From Bog-756 sp963745955 (lineage in GTDB: Bacteria; Actinomycetota; Acidimicrobiia; Acidimicrobiales; RAAP-2): DNA of 64,000 nucleotides. The position numbers and the translations under genes are program-made. The stretch is taken from positions 248,001 through 312,000 of the forward strand of contig CAVUZI010000006.1 in assembly GCA_963745955.1 (NCBI GenBank). The letters are read 5' to 3'. Every line of letters starts with the position of its first letter. Position 1 is the stretch's first letter. Shown here piece by piece: positions 1 through 8,525 of the stretch. The notes under the pieces were generated by a model. The model was not told the origin of the DNA. It was given only the letters and a program-made list of their open reading frames with translations, and did not search any database.

Positions 1-1
1 C

Positions 2-208
2 GACTGGGCGGCCCAGGCCATCGCCGACCAGCCGGTGCTGGGGGTCGGTGGGACCGTCCGTGCCCTGTGGACGGGCCTGGAGCTGTCGCGGCGGCAAGCC
101 CTCGACCAGGCCTACCTGTTCACCAACATCGGCACCGACCCCGCCCAGCTGGCCAAGGGTCAGAAGCGGTTCACCTCCGGCAAACGAATCGACTGGCGGC
201 TCCGCTGA
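2..208 (+). CDS. Enoyl-CoA hydratase/isomerase (crotonase) family protein, C-terminal fragment
   Basis: The window opens inside this gene; 68 residues remain, read in frame 2 to a TGA at 206-208. The fragment runs from DWAAQAIADQPVLGVGGTVR to GKRIDWRLR. The stretch ALWTGLELSRRQAL, followed by a Gly-rich tail, resembles the C-terminal helices of crotonase-fold enoyl-CoA hydratases, which trimerise and hydrate 2-enoyl-CoA in fatty-acid or sterol side-chain oxidation. The active-site oxyanion residues lie upstream of the window, so substrate class cannot be judged. It converges on the aldehyde dehydrogenase gene with a 33-bp gap. Confidence 0.6.
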   Translation, partial: DWAAQAIADQPVLGVGGTVRALWTGLELSRRQALDQAYLFTNIGTDPAQLAKGQKRFTSGKRIDWRLR

Positions 209-241
209 CCGACGGTCGGGCCCACCTGACGGTTCCTTCGC

Positions 242-1741
242 TCAGCCGGGGAGCGGGGGCAACCCGCCGGCGATCGTCTTGGTCTCGGTGTACTGCTCGA
301 ATCCCTCGGTCCCGTTCTGACGGCCGATGCCGCTGGCCTTGTACCCGCCGAAGGGAGCGTCGGCCCCGTACCAGATCCCACCGTTGACCATGGCCGAACC
401 GGCCCGGATGCGACGGGCGATCCGGAGGGCACGCTCCTCCGAACCCGAGGTGACGCCGCAACCCAGTCCGTAGGGACTGTCGTTGGCGATGCGGACGGCA
501 TCGTCGTCGTCCTCGAAGGGGATGACGACGAGCACAGGGCCGAAGATCTCCTCCCGGGCGATGGTCATCGAATTGTCCACATCGGCCATCAGGGTCGGTT
601 CCACGTAGTACCCGTTGGGCAGGTGGGCCGGACGACCGCCGCCGACGACGACCCGCGCCCCCTGCTCGGTACCCTGCTCGATGTAGCGCAGGATCTTGGC
701 CCGTTGGTTGGCGTTGATCTGGGGACCCTGGAAGTTGGCGGGATCGGTGGGGTCCCCGTAGGCCACGGTGCGGAAGCCCTCTTCCATCAGCGCGATCCCC
801 TCGTCGTAGCGCGAACGCGGCAGCAGCATCCGGGTGAGCATCACGCATCCCTGGCCACCGTGGGTGCACACCGCCCAGGCAAAGGACAGCTTCTCGGCGA
901 AGTCGGCGTCGTCGAGCACGATGTCGGCCGACTTGCCGCCCAGCTCGAGGAAGAGCCGCTTGAGCGTCGGGGCCCCCTTCTCCATGATCCGTCGGCCCAC
1001 CGCCGTCGACCCGGTGAAGGAGATGAGGTCGACCCGCGGGTCGGTGACCAGGTCTTCGGCCACCTGGTTGTCCGTGGTGGTGACCACCTGGAAGACGCCG
1101 GGGGGGAAGTCGGTCCGCTCGGCCACCAGACGGCCGATCCGGGTGGCGTTCCACGGCGTGTCCGGGGCCGCCTTCAAGATGACGGTGTTGCCGGTGGCCA
1201 GGGACTGCCCGATCTTGTTGATGGAAACCTCGAACGGGTAGTTCCACGGCACGATGGCGGCGACCACACCGACCGCCTCCCGCACGACCTTCCGCCAGCT
1301 CCGCATACCGAAGGCATGCCCCTCGGGGAGATCGCGCTCCCAGGCGAACTCGTCGATGTAGTGGGCCGGCCACTTGAGGCCGTCCGACAGAGGCTCGTCG
1401 AGCTGGGGGCCGTAGGTGAGGAGCACCGGAGTGCCGACTTCGGCCACCAGCTCGGCCCGCAGGAGCTCGACCTCGTCCTCGAGCGCATCCTGGAGCTGCA
1501 GGAGGCACCGCTTGCGCAACGCTCCGTTGGTGGACCAGTCGGTCTCGTCGAAGGCACGCCGGGCGGCGCCGATGGCGCGGTCCATGTCCTCGTGGCCGGC
1601 GTCGGCCGTGGTCCCGAGCACCTCCTCGGTGGCCGGGTTGACGTTGTCGAACCGTCGGCCGGAGATCGCCTCCTCGAGCTTCCCGTCGATGAGCATCCGG
1701 GCCTCGCCGGTGATGGCGGTTCCCTCGTGGGTGGTGGTCAT
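242..1741 (-). CDS. NAD(P)-dependent aldehyde dehydrogenase
   Basis: A 499-residue ALDH-superfamily enzyme that oxidises an aldehyde to its carboxylate in the cytosol. Key residues are visible: N167 in PWNYPF, K190 in the cofactor region, general base E266 in FLELGGKS and nucleophile C299 in GGQGCVMLTR, plus EEIFGPV and PFGGYKASG further on. Length is normal and no frame break is needed. It is the last gene of a minus-strand set (TetR, ACAD, SDR, thioesterase, ALDH), starting 13 bp after the thioesterase stop. The context suggests it handles an aldehyde arising from acyl-chain or side-chain catabolism; the natural substrate is not evident from sequence. Confidence 0.93.
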   Translation of the reverse strand: MTTTHEGTAITGEARMLIDGKLEEAISGRRFDNVNPATEEVLGTTADAGHEDMDRAIGAARRAFDETDWSTNGALRKRCLLQLQDALEDEVELLRAELVAEVGTPVLLTYGPQLDEPLSDGLKWPAHYIDEFAWERDLPEGHAFGMRSWRKVVREAVGVVAAIVPWNYPFEVSINKIGQSLATGNTVILKAAPDTPWNATRIGRLVAERTDFPPGVFQVVTTTDNQVAEDLVTDPRVDLISFTGSTAVGRRIMEKGAPTLKRLFLELGGKSADIVLDDADFAEKLSFAWAVCTHGGQGCVMLTRMLLPRSRYDEGIALMEEGFRTVAYGDPTDPANFQGPQINANQRAKILRYIEQGTEQGARVVVGGGRPAHLPNGYYVEPTLMADVDNSMTIAREEIFGPVLVVIPFEDDDDAVRIANDSPYGLGCGVTSGSEERALRIARRIRAGSAMVNGGIWYGADAPFGGYKASGIGRQNGTEGFEQYTETKTIAGGLPPLPG

Positions 1742-1754
1742 AGTGCGATCCTCC

Positions 1755-2681
1755 TCAGCTGTCGGATGGTCCGGTGTCTCGAATCATGTTCTCCTGGACG
1801 AACGATGCCACCAGTGTGCCGTCCCGGGTGAAGACCTGCGCTCGGCCGTAGCTGGCCCCCCGGCCCGCGTACGGGCTCTCGTGGGCCATCAGCAGCCAGG
1901 TTCCCGCCTCGATCCGCTCGTGGAAGGTCAGGGTGTGGGACACCACCCCGGTGGCGATGTTCCGGTGGGCCATGCTCTGTCCGATGCCGGCATGGGGTCG
2001 CATGGCCGTCCCGATGAGGAACCCGTCGGTGCCGTAGGCCAGCATCGCCTGGGCCAGGGCCAGATTCCCGGCCTCCCCCGGCAGCCGGACCCAGACGAAG
2101 AGCTCGGCCGGTCCCACCGGGGCGTCGGGGTCTGATGTCTCTACGCCGCCCACCACCCGGAGCTCGCTACCCGGCGCGGCCAGCCCGGGTTGGGCGGCAG
2201 CAGGTGAGTCGTCCGGGCCGGGGACGTCGGGCATGCCCGGCCCGTGCCTGATCAGATCCGGACCGTCGGCACGGCGGAGGAGGAGGCCCTCGGCGCACAC
2301 CCTGTCTCCCTGGGCCACCGTTACCGCGTGGCTGCCCATGGTACGCCCGTCGTGGACGACCCTGACCTCGATCTCGAGCGGCGCGGCGACCTTGGCGCTC
2401 CTGGCGAAGATGGTGTGGATGGACGCCACCTCCTTGGTCTCGGCCACCTGGTCCGAGGCCAGGATCATCTGGGCCAGCAACTGGCCTCCGTAGACGACAT
2501 CCCGCACGCCGGGGTCGCCGATGCTGGTGGCGAGGAACCGGTGCTCATCCGAAGGCACCAGCCGGAACGCGTCGTGGATCTCGCCGGCCGACAGGACCGC
2601 ACCGGGCCCTGCTTCACCGTCGGGACCCGCTTCACCGTCGGGACCCGCTTCACCGTCGGGCCCTGCTTCACCGTCGGGCAC
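1755..2681 (-). CDS. Acyl-CoA thioesterase (TesB-like double hot-dog), with N-terminal PDGEAG repeats
   Basis: About 308 residues. The body (DAFRLVPSDEHRFLATSIG, VYGGQLLAQMILAS, TIFARSAKVAAPLEIEV, then a second hot-dog with FVWVRLPGE, HRNIATGVVSHTLTFHE and GRAQVFTRDGTLVASFVQE) matches TesB/acyl-CoA thioesterase II proteins, which hydrolyse acyl-CoA to free acid and CoA. The GTG at 2681 is chosen because it lies 17 bp after the SDR stop; the longer open frame only overlaps that gene. This start places four PDGEAG repeats ahead of the domain. They are unusual for the family and may mean the true start is later. Probably co-transcribed with its neighbours. Confidence 0.82.
   Translation of the reverse strand: MPDGEAGPDGEAGPDGEAGPDGEAGPGAVLSAGEIHDAFRLVPSDEHRFLATSIGDPGVRDVVYGGQLLAQMILASDQVAETKEVASIHTIFARSAKVAAPLEIEVRVVHDGRTMGSHAVTVAQGDRVCAEGLLLRRADGPDLIRHGPGMPDVPGPDDSPAAAQPGLAAPGSELRVVGGVETSDPDAPVGPAELFVWVRLPGEAGNLALAQAMLAYGTDGFLIGTAMRPHAGIGQSMAHRNIATGVVSHTLTFHERIEAGTWLLMAHESPYAGRGASYGRAQVFTRDGTLVASFVQENMIRDTGPSDS
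2611..2681 (-). repeat. Four tandem copies of an 18-bp unit at the thioesterase 5' end
   Basis: On the plus strand, gcttcaccgtcggg recurs at 2611, 2629, 2647 and 2665, an exact 18-bp period with one or two changes at the unit ends. On the minus strand it encodes PDGEAG four times, directly after the presumed GTG start. It is a low-complexity acidic linker or an expanded leader, not part of the hot-dog fold. Copy-number change would stay in frame. Confidence 0.9.
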
Positions 2682-2698
2682 AGCGCCCGTCGCCCCGC

Positions 2699-3514
2699 TC
2701 AAAAGCCGAACGCCGAAACGTCGAGGGTGCCGACGGCCAGGGCGGCCATGGTTCCGCCGTCGGTGAGGATGCTCTCCCCGGTGATGGCCGATGCCGCAGG
2801 CGAGTTCAGGAAGAGCAGGGGTGCAGCCTGTTCGTCCGCTGTCTGGCGGCGACCGAGGGGGATGGGGTAGTTGTCCATGAACGCCTTGCCCATCTGCTCC
2901 TCGAAGTCGGGCATCATCGGGGTGTCGGTCGGCCCGGGGAGGGTGCAGTTGATCCGGATGCCGCGTTCGGCCAGGGCCAGAGACCTCCAGACGGTCCACA
3001 CGATGATCACCTCCTTGGACGGTGCGTAACCGCTGGCGATCTCCTCGGGATGCTCCTCCAGCCATTTCCTCCCCGCCGCGAAACCCTCGGTGGTGACCAG
3101 CGGCTTCCACTTCTCCACATTGGCCATCCAGCTGGCGCCGGCGCCGGACGAGATGCTGGCAATGGCTCCGCCCTCACCCATCCGCTCGACCACCAGATCG
3201 GCCAGGTGGCGCTGGCCGACGAAGTTGACGAGCATGGTGTCGAGATCGGAGAACCGTCCTCCGGGCAGTCCGGCACAGTTGAACAGTGCGTCGATCCTGC
3301 CTCCGATGGCGGCGACCGCGGCACCGATGGCGTCGGGCTCACGCAAGTCCGTCGAGTGGTAGCCGGCCACGTCGACCGGCGGCTCCTTCAGGTCGATCAC
3401 GTGGATCTCCGCACCGAGGGGTTTCAGCTGTCGGACCACAGCCGCGCCCATCCCGGCGCCCCCACCGCCACTGACGATGACGCGGCGTCCTTCGTACGTG
3501 CTCGTGGATGTCAA
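2699..3514 (-). CDS. SDR family oxidoreductase (3-alpha-HSD / coniferyl-alcohol dehydrogenase type)
   Basis: A 271-residue classical-like short-chain dehydrogenase. The Rossmann motif is SGGGGAGMG (residues 15-23), NCAG lies after strand 4, the catalytic Ser is in SISSGAG and the catalytic pair is YAPSK. The insertion between Ser and Tyr (NVEKWKPLVTTEGFAAGRKW...) and the VWTVWRSL helix are typical of the 3-alpha-hydroxysteroid/coniferyl-alcohol dehydrogenase subgroup. It probably interconverts a hydroxyl and a ketone with NAD(H). It lies 31 bp after the ACAD and 17 bp before the thioesterase, in one apparent operon. Substrate specificity is inferred only from subgroup resemblance. Confidence 0.88.
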   Translation of the reverse strand: MTSTSTYEGRRVIVSGGGGAGMGAAVVRQLKPLGAEIHVIDLKEPPVDVAGYHSTDLREPDAIGAAVAAIGGRIDALFNCAGLPGGRFSDLDTMLVNFVGQRHLADLVVERMGEGGAIASISSGAGASWMANVEKWKPLVTTEGFAAGRKWLEEHPEEIASGYAPSKEVIIVWTVWRSLALAERGIRINCTLPGPTDTPMMPDFEEQMGKAFMDNYPIPLGRRQTADEQAAPLLFLNSPAASAITGESILTDGGTMAALAVGTLDVSAFGF

Positions 3515-3545
3515 GTCTCCCCACTCTCGCTCAGGGTCATGGCGG

Positions 3546-4694
3546 TCACCGGGGAAGCCCCAGACCGTGCTCGGCCACGATATTCCGGTTGATCTCGCTC
3601 GTGCCTCCGGCGATCGACGATCCCCGCGAGCCGGTCAGGCTCTTCGACCACGGTCCCTCGAGAGCCCCCGGCCCGAGCAGCCCGAGGGCCAATCCGGCCA
3701 GCTCCTGGGAGATCTCCGCCCACATCAGCTTGGCCAGGCTGCCCATGTCGGTGACGGCCGCCCACCACGGCCGACGACCTCCAGTTCCCGCGCCGTGGTC
3801 CAGCGCAAGCAGGCGATACGGCAGTAGATCCTGGTCAGGTGGTCCCGATGCACGGGGGTGACCGTCGACGCCGGTCCGGCGGGTCTCCTCCACCAGGTCC
3901 GCGAACCGGGCGCTCAGGCTGAGGTGCAGTTTGGCCACACCGGCCCGTTCGTAGCTCAACGTCGTCATGGCCACCTTCCAGCCCGCGTTGAGCGGGCCGA
4001 GCAGCGAGGTCGAGGGTACCCGCACATCGGTGAAGAAGAGCTCCGAGAACATGGCGTCACCGGTCATGGTGCGGAGCGGTCGGGCCTCGATCCCAGAAGA
4101 TCGCATGTCCACGAGCAGGCAGCTGATGCCTGCGTGCTTGGGGACCGAGGAGTCGGTGCGGACATAGAGCTGACACCAGTCGGCGTGGTGGCCGAGGCTG
4201 TTCCACGTCTTCTGCCCGTTGACGACGAAACTGTCACCGTCGAGCACGGCCGTGGTGCGAAGTGAGGCCAGGTCGGATCCGGCATCGGGCTCGGACATCC
4301 CCTGGCACCAGATCTCATCGCCGCGGAGCATCGGGGTGAGGAAGCGGTCCTTTTGCTGCTGGGTACCCGTTTCGAGGATGGCCGGGGCGATGTTGGCCAC
4401 ACCGATGACGTTGACCGGCCCGGGGGCTCCGGCCGCGGCCATGACCTCGTGGTACGCCAGCTGCTCGGCCACCCCGGCATTGCGACCCCCGTACTCCGCC
4501 GGCCAGGCCACCGCCGCCCAGCCGGCGTCGGCCAACAGCCGGTTCCAGCCCCGCAACAGCTCGAGGGTGTCCTCGTCCTCGAATCCTTCCCTCCCGGCCT
4601 CCACGATCTCAGGGGTCAGATTGGCGTGGAGCCATTCCTCCAACGCGCGCCGGAACTCCGGGACGGAGGCCTGCGTCGCAACGTCGATTTCCAC
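3546..4694 (-). CDS. Acyl-CoA dehydrogenase, with two compensating frame breaks
   Basis: A FAD-dependent acyl-CoA dehydrogenase of about 382 residues. N-terminal helices are followed by GDEIWCQGMSEPDAGSDLASL, FVVNGQKTWNS, the beta domain (VRTDSSVPKHAGISC, MTGDAMFSELFF) and the C-terminal GGTSEINRNIVAEHGLGLPR. The GTG at 4694 is preferred because AGGAGAG precedes it; the longer open frame adds an Arg-rich leader. Between about 3875 and 3765 the open frame gives nonsense, while another frame reads HLTRIYCRIACLRWTTAREL, the expected helix. Two compensating indels are therefore likely. First structural gene after the TetR gene. Confidence 0.88.
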   Translation of the reverse strand: MEIDVATQASVPEFRRALEEWLHANLTPEIVEAGREGFEDEDTLELLRGWNRLLADAGWAAVAWPAEYGGRNAGVAEQLAYHEVMAAAGAPGPVNVIGVANIAPAILETGTQQQKDRFLTPMLRGDEIWCQGMSEPDAGSDLASLRTTAVLDGDSFVVNGQKTWNSLGHHADWCQLYVRTDSSVPKHAGISCLLVDMRSSGIEARPLRTMTGDAMFSELFFTDVRVPSTSLLGPLNAGWKVAMTTLSYERAGVAKLHLSLSARFADLVEETRRTGVDGHPRASGPPDQDLLPYRLLALDHGAGTGGRRPWWAAVTDMGSLAKLMWAEISQELAGLALGLLGPGALEGPWSKSLTGSRGSSIAGGTSEINRNIVAEHGLGLPR

Positions 4695-4826
4695 GTACTC
4701 TCCTGATCGTCGGCCGCGGCACGACCGTTCCTCCCGTCGTGGCGACTCACGGTACACCAGGCGTCACAATGGCGACAATGCCGTTTTCAGGGTTCACCCG
4801 GGGACGGCGCCGCGGCGGCGGTCGTC

Positions 4827-5471
4827 TCAGACGCTCGTTCTGACCCCGAGGGCGGGCAGGCAGAAGCGCAGCACCTGATCCTTGGCCCGCCCGGGGTCGG
4901 TCGCCCGGGCCCTCCGTTGCGGGTGGGCCACGCTCCAGACCAGGTCGAAGATGGCGTCGGCGTCTGAGAGCGGTTCGGTCATCGGAAACGAACCGTCGGA
5001 GCGGCCACGTTCCAGTGCCAGCAACAGGGGCGAGATCAGCCGCGAGCGAAGGGCCGCCTCCTCCTCCTCGTACCCGTCGGCCTGGCGGGCCGACGGGTTG
5101 AAGATGACGAGCCGCCGGACCCGTCGCCAATCGAAGGCCATGGTCACCATCTCGTCGATCCAGGCGCGCACGGCGTCCAGCGCCGTCGGCGCATCCCCGA
5201 CCGTCCTGACCACCTGGGCCACATCCGGATCCGATGCCGTTCTGAACATGGCCAGCAGCAGGTCGTCCTTCGAGCGGAACTGACGGTAGAAGGCGCGGGT
5301 CGAAAGTCCGGCGTAATCCAGGATGTCCTGCACGCTGGCCCCCTGAAAGCCGTTGCGCCGCATGACGTGCAGCGCGGCGTCCATGAGCCGGCTCCGTTCG
5401 CCTCCGGCCTCCGGAGAGACCGCAGGATCGAGCACGCCCCCGTGGTCGACCACCGCAGACACGCGGGCCAC
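4827..5471 (-). CDS. TetR/AcrR family transcriptional regulator
   Basis: About 214 residues from the GTG at 5471; a longer frame begins at a GTG at 5588. The N-terminal helix-turn-helix is clear: RLMDAALHVMRRNGFQGASVQDILDYAGLSTRAFYRQFRSKDDLL. The C-terminal part (ALDAVRAWIDEMVTMAFDWRRVRRLVIFNPSARQA) is a ligand-binding domain like those of acyl-CoA- or steroid-responsive TetR repressors. It lies upstream of, and in the same direction as, the ACAD-SDR-thioesterase-ALDH genes, with a 132-bp gap. It likely represses them and its own promoter and is released by a pathway intermediate; that role is inferred from position. Confidence 0.85.
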   Translation of the reverse strand: MARVSAVVDHGGVLDPAVSPEAGGERSRLMDAALHVMRRNGFQGASVQDILDYAGLSTRAFYRQFRSKDDLLLAMFRTASDPDVAQVVRTVGDAPTALDAVRAWIDEMVTMAFDWRRVRRLVIFNPSARQADGYEEEEAALRSRLISPLLLALERGRSDGSFPMTEPLSDADAIFDLVWSVAHPQRRARATDPGRAKDQVLRFCLPALGVRTSV

Positions 5472-5588
5472 ACTACCGGACCGGGCCGAGAGCGCCCACT
5501 CCCCCTCCGGCGTCCTCGATCCCCACCGAACCGCACCGGGGCACCCCGGCGCGGCTGGCCCGACGCTGACCCGAACGATGACCGGCAC

Positions 5589-6104
5589 CGTGGGTGCCCC
5601 CGGTCAAGGGGCAGGAGACCGAGGGCGTCAGGCCCGGAGCTGGGGCGTAATCCATAGCCCCCCTCAACAGGTGTGGCCCCTCAATCGTACCGCCGTAGGG
5701 ACCCTTCCCGTGTCGCGTCCTGTGTCATTCCGCACCAGGCTGTCGCCTACTCGAGGTGGCAGCGGAGCCCGCTCGACGGAGAGAGATGCCGGGCCGGGAG
5801 CAAGGCGGCGGAACCCAGCTCGACCGGCCCGGCGACTGTCCATATTACTGGCCGGTAAGTAGAACTCGGGTCGTGACACTCGAAAATGGCCCACCTGCAG
5901 GCGATATTTACCGCCTCCAGTCGATAATTAGGCCAATTCCGAAATTCTGGAACGGAGACGGGGCGCCCTTGGGCGATGCCCATTTGACGGCGGCGGGGCC
6001 AGCAGCAGTGGGACCAGCGGCAGTGGGACCAGCAGCAGTGGGACCAACGGCGACCCCGGCCACGAACGCCTCGCCGTCGGGTACGGCCCGCCCGTCACGA
6101 ACGG
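5589..6104. other. Non-coding gap, including a relatively AT-rich stretch
   Basis: No convincing gene was found between the TetR gene and the ACAD at 6105. About 5835-5955 is distinctly less GC-rich than the flanks (runs such as gatatttaccgcc and gataattaggccaattcc), as expected of promoter DNA. Short ORFs here have no family resemblance. The 5' flank of the TetR gene, and thus its promoter, lies here; a 15-bp tandem repeat occupies the other end. Confidence 0.6.
6001..6045. repeat. Three tandem copies of a 15-bp unit
   Basis: AGCAGCAGTGGGACC, AGCGGCAGTGGGACC and AGCAGCAGTGGGACC lie head to tail, differing at one base. The minus strand would read GPTAA three times, but this is beyond the ACAD stop at 6105 and no gene contains it convincingly. 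It lies 60-100 bp downstream of the last gene of the 6105-14386 operon. Confidence 0.9.
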
Positions 6105-7317
6105 TTAGCGCGCCGGTGGGATCCAGCCCGGGGAAGCCGAGGTCCGGCCGGCGACGATGCTCGAGCCGATGTAGTTGCGCTGCGCTTCCACCGTGCCGGC
6201 CCCGATGCACAACCCCCGGATGTCCCGGTAGGCCCGCTCCAGGGGGTACTCGCGGCTGTACCCGTAGCCTCCGTGGATCTGGATGGCTTCGTCACAGACG
6301 TATTTGGCCGCCAGGTTGGCTGCGGTCTTGGCCATGGCCGTCTCCATGGCCGGAGGGGTACCGCCGGGGCCGGCGAGGCGAACGGCGCGACCCAACAACA
6401 GCCTCGCCCCCTCGATGGCCACGGCCATGTCGGCCAACTTCCACTGCAGGCCCTGCAGCTCGGCGATGGGCCGGCCGCCGACCACCCGCTCGGTCATGTA
6501 GTCGACCGAGCGCTCGAGGGCGCCCTGGGCCGCACCCACGCACATGGCCGCGTTCCCGCAGCGCTCGTGGTTGAGGTGGGACAGGAGGAGCTTGAACGGC
6601 TCGGGCGAGGACGGGTCGCCGGCCACCAGCACATCGTCCTCGGTGATGGCCACGCCGTCGAACGCGATCTCCGACTCGGTGGCGGCGTGGATCCCCATCC
6701 CCCGGTGCCGGCCCGTCAGCTCCACACCCGGACGGTCCATGGGCACGATCACCGCCCCGATCCCCCTGGCTCCCTCACCGCCCGGCCACCGGCACCAGAC
6801 CAGGACGGCAGCGGCGGCGTGGCCCAAGCGTCGAGTAGTTCTTGTAGCCGTCCAGCCGCCACCCGTCCCCGTCGGGCTTGAGGGCGGTGCGCATGCTCTG
6901 TACGGCCGAACCGGCATCGGGCTCGGTGATCCCGATGCTGATGATGGCCTCCCCGTCGGCCACGGCAGGAAGCCAGCGGTCCTTGAGTGACGCGGAGCCG
7001 AGGTGCTCGATGCCCCGGGCCGGACCGTTGAAGGCCAGCTGGCAGCAGATGGCGGTGGAGACGTCGTGGCGGGCTATCTCCTCCAGCACGATGGCGGCCT
7101 CGACGTCCCCCATCCCGAGGCCGCCCCACTGCTCACCGATGGTCACCCGGAAGAGGTCGGCTGCGGCCATGGCCGCGATGGCCTCTCGCGGGACCTCGCC
7201 CGACTCGTCATGAGCCGCGGCTCGGGGGGCGACCTCACGGGCGGCCACCTCCCGTGCCAGCTGGCGAAGGGCAGCCTGGTCCTCGTCCTCGTCCCACGAC
7301 TGGCCGGTCGCGCCCAC
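6105..7317 (-). CDS. Acyl-CoA dehydrogenase, frameshifted near 6824
   Basis: Two minus-strand frames together make one ACAD of about 403 residues. The first (7317 to about 6825) holds ALRQLAREVAAREVAPRA, EQWGGLGMGDVEAAIVLEEIARHD and GITEPDAGSAVQSMRT. The second (to 6105) holds GIGAVIVPMDRPGVEL, HLNHERCGNAAMCVGAAQGA, QIHGGYGYSREYPLERAYRD and GTVEAQRNYIGSSIV. The break is at STLG / GHAAAAV, where cttgggccac has one base too many for Leu-Gly-His. QIHGGYGY is the family C-terminal motif. It probably oxidises an acyl-CoA with FAD, passing electrons to ETF. Last gene of the ferredoxin-FadD operon, 1 bp from the thiolase stop. Confidence 0.9.
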
Positions 7318-7318
7318 C

Positions 7319-8525
7319 TCAGTCCGACGGTTCCGTGCCCACCACGCCCACGAAGCTCACGCACTCTCCGGGCCCGCCACCCAGGTTGTGGGTGAGCCCG
7401 AGGGTGCGCCCGCCTTCGGTCACCGTGGCGATCTGGCGCTCAGGTGGCGCCTGGCGCCGGAGTTGTAGCCAGCACTCGAACAGCATCCGGAGACCGGTGG
7501 CCCCGATCGGGTGCCCGAAGCTCTTGAGTCCCCCGTCGGGGTTGACGGGAAGGTCCCCGTCCCGGTCGAATGTTCCGGCCAGCTCCTCCTTCCATGCCGT
7601 CCCGCGGTCGGCAAAGCCCAGGTCCTCCATCAGGACCAGCTCGGTGGGTGTGAAGCAGTCGTGCACCTCGGCCATGGCCAGCTGGGCCCGCGGATCGGTG
7701 ATGCCGGCCTGACCGTAGGCATCGGCGGCGGAGCGGACCACCTCCTCGAAACTGGTGTAGTCGTAGTCGGGATCGATGACCCCGGCCGCCGGGCCGGCGA
7801 CCAGACTGAGGCCCTTCACGTAGAGAGGCGAGTCGGTGTAGCGGTGGGCATCCTCGGCCCGGCAGATCAACGCGGCGGCGGCGCCGTCGCTCACCCCGCT
7901 GCAGTCGAACACCCCGAGCTGGCCGGCCACCCTCGGGGAGGCGGCGATCTTCTCCAGCGAGACCTCCTTGCGGTACTGGGCCCTCGGGTTGACCGCCCCG
8001 TTCCGGTGGTTCTTCCAGGCGATGCGGTTGAGCACCGACGCCATCTCGTCGGGATCGACGCCGTATTTGTGGCAGTAGGCGGGTACGAGGAAGGAGAAGG
8101 CGGCCGGGGAGCTGAGTTGGGCGTTGGTCCCGTCCCCCACCTTGTGGATCCCGGTCAGCCCCGAGTAACCGGAATCCTTCAACTTCTCGACCCCGATGGC
8201 CATGACCAGCTCGTAGGCGCCCGAGGCCACCGCGTAGCAGGCGTTGCGGAAGGCCTCGGACCCGGTGGCGCAGAAGTTCTCCACCCGGGTGACCGGCTTG
8301 TAGCCGATCTTCAGCGGCCGGGACAGGGTGAGGCCCGAGCTTCCCGAGCCCAGCGTGCCCAACCAGAAGGCGTCGATGGCTGTCCATGGCCACCCCGGCC
8401 GAGCCGATGCACTCGACGGCGGCGTCGGTCAGGAGGTCGTTGGTCCCCTGGTCCCAGAGCTCGCCGAAGGGCGTGCACCCCATACCGACGATCGCCACCC
8501 GATCCCGAATCCCCGTGCTGGTCAT
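7319..8525 (-). CDS. Thiolase (SCP2/acetyl-CoA acetyltransferase type), frameshifted near 8378
   Basis: About 400 residues after joining two frames. The N-terminus (MTSTGIRDRVAIVGMGCTPF, WDQGTNDLLTDAAVECI) continues as IDAFWLGTLG after one surplus base in atggacagccatc. Active-site features follow: the acylated Cys in VENFCATGSEAFRNA, NPDGGLKSFGHPIGATGLRM with the catalytic His, and a Gly-rich end in HNLGGGPGECVSF. This is the lipid-transfer-type thiolase found in sterol and branched-chain catabolism, which cleaves or condenses 3-ketoacyl-CoA and usually needs a DUF35 partner. The start ATG overlaps the stop of the upstream HMGCS-like/DUF35 gene by 4 nt, so the two are probably translationally coupled. 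Confidence 0.9.

Noticed and set aside
623..1831. Long plus-strand open frame antisense to the aldehyde dehydrogenase
   Set aside because: High GC removes stops on the opposite strand. The product has no family features, while the minus strand carries a complete ALDH with N167, E266 and C299.
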